Source: JAGLTA01 sp023142625
GTDB lineage: Bacteria; Patescibacteriota; Patescibacteriia; JAACEG01
Length of the DNA stretch: 6,842 nucleotides
NCBI GenBank assembly: GCA_030641665.1
Contig: DAOWHA010000030.1
Coordinates: forward strand, 1 to 6,842
Direction: 5' to 3'
In this document: positions 5,413 through 6,842 of the stretch, piece after piece
How the letters are laid out: every line of letters starts with the position of its first letter
How positions within the stretch are numbered: the first letter of the stretch is position 1
Translations under genes and position numbers: made by a program
The notes under the pieces: model-generated
Databases searched by the model: none
Told to the model about the DNA's origin: nothing
What the model saw: only the letters and a program-made list of their open reading frames with translations

Positions 5413-6786
5413 ATGCTTAAAACAAAAATAAAATTAAAGCCCAAAAAGGCAAAAAAAAAGCAGGCAAATTTAGCGAATAAAAAAGCGGTGAAAATTTTGA
5501 AAGTCAAAAAACGCGTTCAAACAGTAAAATCAAAAAAGGCGGCAAAACCCAAAAAGATTATTAAAAAAGTTGATAATAAAAGAGTTTTGGTTAAGCGAAA
5601 AAAAGCGATCAAGAAAATAGAGCGGAAGAAAACCGTAAAAAAATTAGTGGCAAAAAAAAAGATCAGAAAAATGGAAAAAATTAAAATTATAGAGCCGACC
5701 CCGGAAGCGATAGCAGGTTTAATTAAAAAAGGCAGAAATCGCGGTTTTTTAACAGAGCAAGAAGTCCTCCGTTTTTTTCCTTATATGGAGGATTACACGG
5801 AATTAGTGGAAGATTTTTTAGAGCAGGTTGACGAATTCGGGTTTCAGATTATAGAAGCGGATAGCAAGGGGATGTTATTATCTGAAAAAGAGAAGGAAGA
5901 GGCTTTTTCTAAAGTGAGCGCGACCGGCAGCGCTAGCGATAGATTTGATCTTGGCAATATTTCCAGCGATTCAATACAGATGTATCTTCGCGAGATAGGC
6001 AAAATCCCTCTTTTAAAGCAAGAAGAAGAGGTGTCTTTAGCTAAAGAGAAAGAAAAAGGCAACAGCGCCGCGTATAAAAAATTATTAGAATCAAATTTAA
6101 GATTAGTTGTTTCAATAGCGAAAAGATTTGTCGGACGAAAACTGTCAATGCTTGATTTAATTCAAGAAGGAAATATCGGGCTGTTCAGGGCGGTTCAGAA
6201 ATTTGATTATAGGAAAGGATATAAATTTTCAACTTACGCGACTTGGTGGATTAGGCAGGCGATAACTCGCGCGCTGGCAGACCAATCAAGGACAATTAGA
6301 ATTCCAGTGCATATGGTAGAGACTATCAATCGTTTTAAACAGGCGGAAAGAAGGCTAGTTCAGGATTTAGGAAGGGAGCCGCTGCCAGAAGAACTTTCAG
6401 CTGAAATGGGAGATGAATTAGATAAAGTAAGGCAAATCATTAAAATTTCGCAAGATACGATATCGCTGGAAACTTCGGTCGGCGACGATGAAAAGGACAG
6501 CACCCTGCAGAATTTTTTAGAGGATTCAAAAAGCGTGAGTCCCGACAGACTGGCTGGCTTGAAATTATTAAGGACTTATGTCGGCGATATTATAAAAGGG
6601 CTGTCCGCTCGCGAAAAAAAGATATTAGAGATGCGCTTTGGCTTAACGGACGGAATTACGCATACCTTAGAAGAGGTTGGGCAGGAGTTTGGAGTCACGC
6701 GTGAGCGCATCCGCCAGATTGAATCTAAGTCTCTGGAGAAGATAGGGAAGTTTGAGAATATTGAGAAATTAAGGGATTATTTGTAG
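5413..6786 (+). CDS. rpoD: Primary RNA polymerase sigma factor RpoD (SigA) with lysine-rich N-terminal tail
   Basis: This group 1 sigma factor directs RNA polymerase to housekeeping promoters. Of 457 residues, the first 87 are extremely basic (37 Lys and 5 Arg against 1 Asp and 1 Glu) and low in complexity. A region 1.1-like helical domain follows (about 95-150), then region 1.2 (about 184-212), regions 2.1-2.2 (NLRLVVSIAKRF to GNIGLFRAVQKFDY, 228-266) and 2.3-2.4 (YKFSTYATWWIRQAITRA, 270-287), which melts and reads the -10 box. Region 3 with the 3.2 finger (DDEKDSTLQNFLEDS, 358-372) comes next. Region 4 ends in a helix-turn-helix (LEEVGQEFGVTRERIRQIE, 419-437) for the -35 box. An internal ATG at 5671 (Met87) would remove the tail and give a protein starting at region 1.1. 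The open tail and the lack of a Shine-Dalgarno at either site leave the choice open, but 5413 is preferred because it follows dnaG closely. The near-consensus promoters in this window fit this sigma factor. Confidence 0.97.
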   Translation: MLKTKIKLKPKKAKKKQANLANKKAVKILKVKKRVQTVKSKKAAKPKKIIKKVDNKRVLVKRKKAIKKIERKKTVKKLVAKKKIRKMEKIKIIEPTPEAIAGLIKKGRNRGFLTEQEVLRFFPYMEDYTELVEDFLEQVDEFGFQIIEADSKGMLLSEKEKEEAFSKVSATGSASDRFDLGNISSDSIQMYLREIGKIPLLKQEEEVSLAKEKEKGNSAAYKKLLESNLRLVVSIAKRFVGRKLSMLDLIQEGNIGLFRAVQKFDYRKGYKFSTYATWWIRQAITRALADQSRTIRIPVHMVETINRFKQAERRLVQDLGREPLPEELSAEMGDELDKVRQIIKISQDTISLETSVGDDEKDSTLQNFLEDSKSVSPDRLAGLKLLRTYVGDIIKGLSAREKKILEMRFGLTDGITHTLEEVGQEFGVTRERIRQIESKSLEKIGKFENIEKLRDYL

Positions 6787-6794
6787 ATTTGTTT

Positions 6795-6842
6795 ATGAAA
6801 TTTATTATTACTTGTTTTATTAAAAAAGAATGTATAAACCAT
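6795..6842 (+). CDS. Possible start of a further gene (runs off right edge)
   Basis: An ATG 8 bases after the rpoD stop opens 16 codons to the window end (MKFIITCFIKKECINH) on the same strand as dnaG and rpoD. There is no Shine-Dalgarno, but that is usual here. The stretch is too short to recognise, and A/T-rich DNA gives such frames by chance. No terminator is seen after rpoD, so transcription may continue past the edge. Confidence 0.2.
   Translation, partial: MKFIITCFIKKECINH

Noticed and set aside
5184..5507. 107-codon minus-strand frame spanning the dnaG-rpoD junction
   Set aside because: It is a hydrophobic antisense shadow of Lys-rich and A-rich coding sequence, where A-runs read as Phe and Leu codons on the other strand.

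Overview
This AT-rich window looks like a chromosomal piece of a bacterium of the candidate phyla radiation (Patescibacteria, Parcubacteria-like). That placement is an inference from strong A/T bias, compact housekeeping genes, the lack of Shine-Dalgarno sequences before almost every gene, and the style of the DnaG, RpoD and Xer-type proteins. No marker here fixes a taxon. The standard bacterial code fits: conserved glycines in DnaG and RpoD are GGN codons, and neither gene contains an in-frame TGA.

Left part (1-650), minus strand: the 5' portion of a gene with a PKD-type extracellular domain runs off the left edge and seems to begin in the middle of a domain. Upstream of it is an initiator tRNA (fMet, CAT anticodon) that carries the rare C33 instead of U33. 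The tRNA promoter and the promoter of the next plus-strand gene are divergent, and their -35 boxes form a perfect inverted repeat.

Middle (651-2736): a lone polytopic O-antigen ligase/polymerase-like protein (plus strand) ends in an intergenic region with several hairpins, including a bidirectional terminator. Next comes a 356-bp module (2305-2660) bounded by 35-bp imperfect inverted repeats (32/35 identical). It holds one 68-codon gene of unknown function on the minus strand, the only gene here with a strong Shine-Dalgarno, and a 12-bp hairpin beside the left repeat. This module is the least ordinary part of the window.

Right part (2737-6786), plus strand: a tightly spaced set made of a Xer-type tyrosine recombinase, DNA primase (dnaG) and the primary sigma factor (rpoD), read from a sigma70-type promoter at 2677-2705. 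It resembles the macromolecular synthesis operon (rpsU-dnaG-rpoD in E. coli), with a recombinase in the leading position. The sigma factor has an unusual lysine-rich N-terminal tail of about 87 residues. The last 56 bases hold no certain gene.

The functional links are replication and transcription initiation (dnaG, rpoD), translation initiation (fMet tRNA) and cell-surface functions (PKD protein, O-antigen ligase-like protein). The recombinase sits directly beside the inverted-repeat module, which raises the untested possibility that it acts on those repeats.
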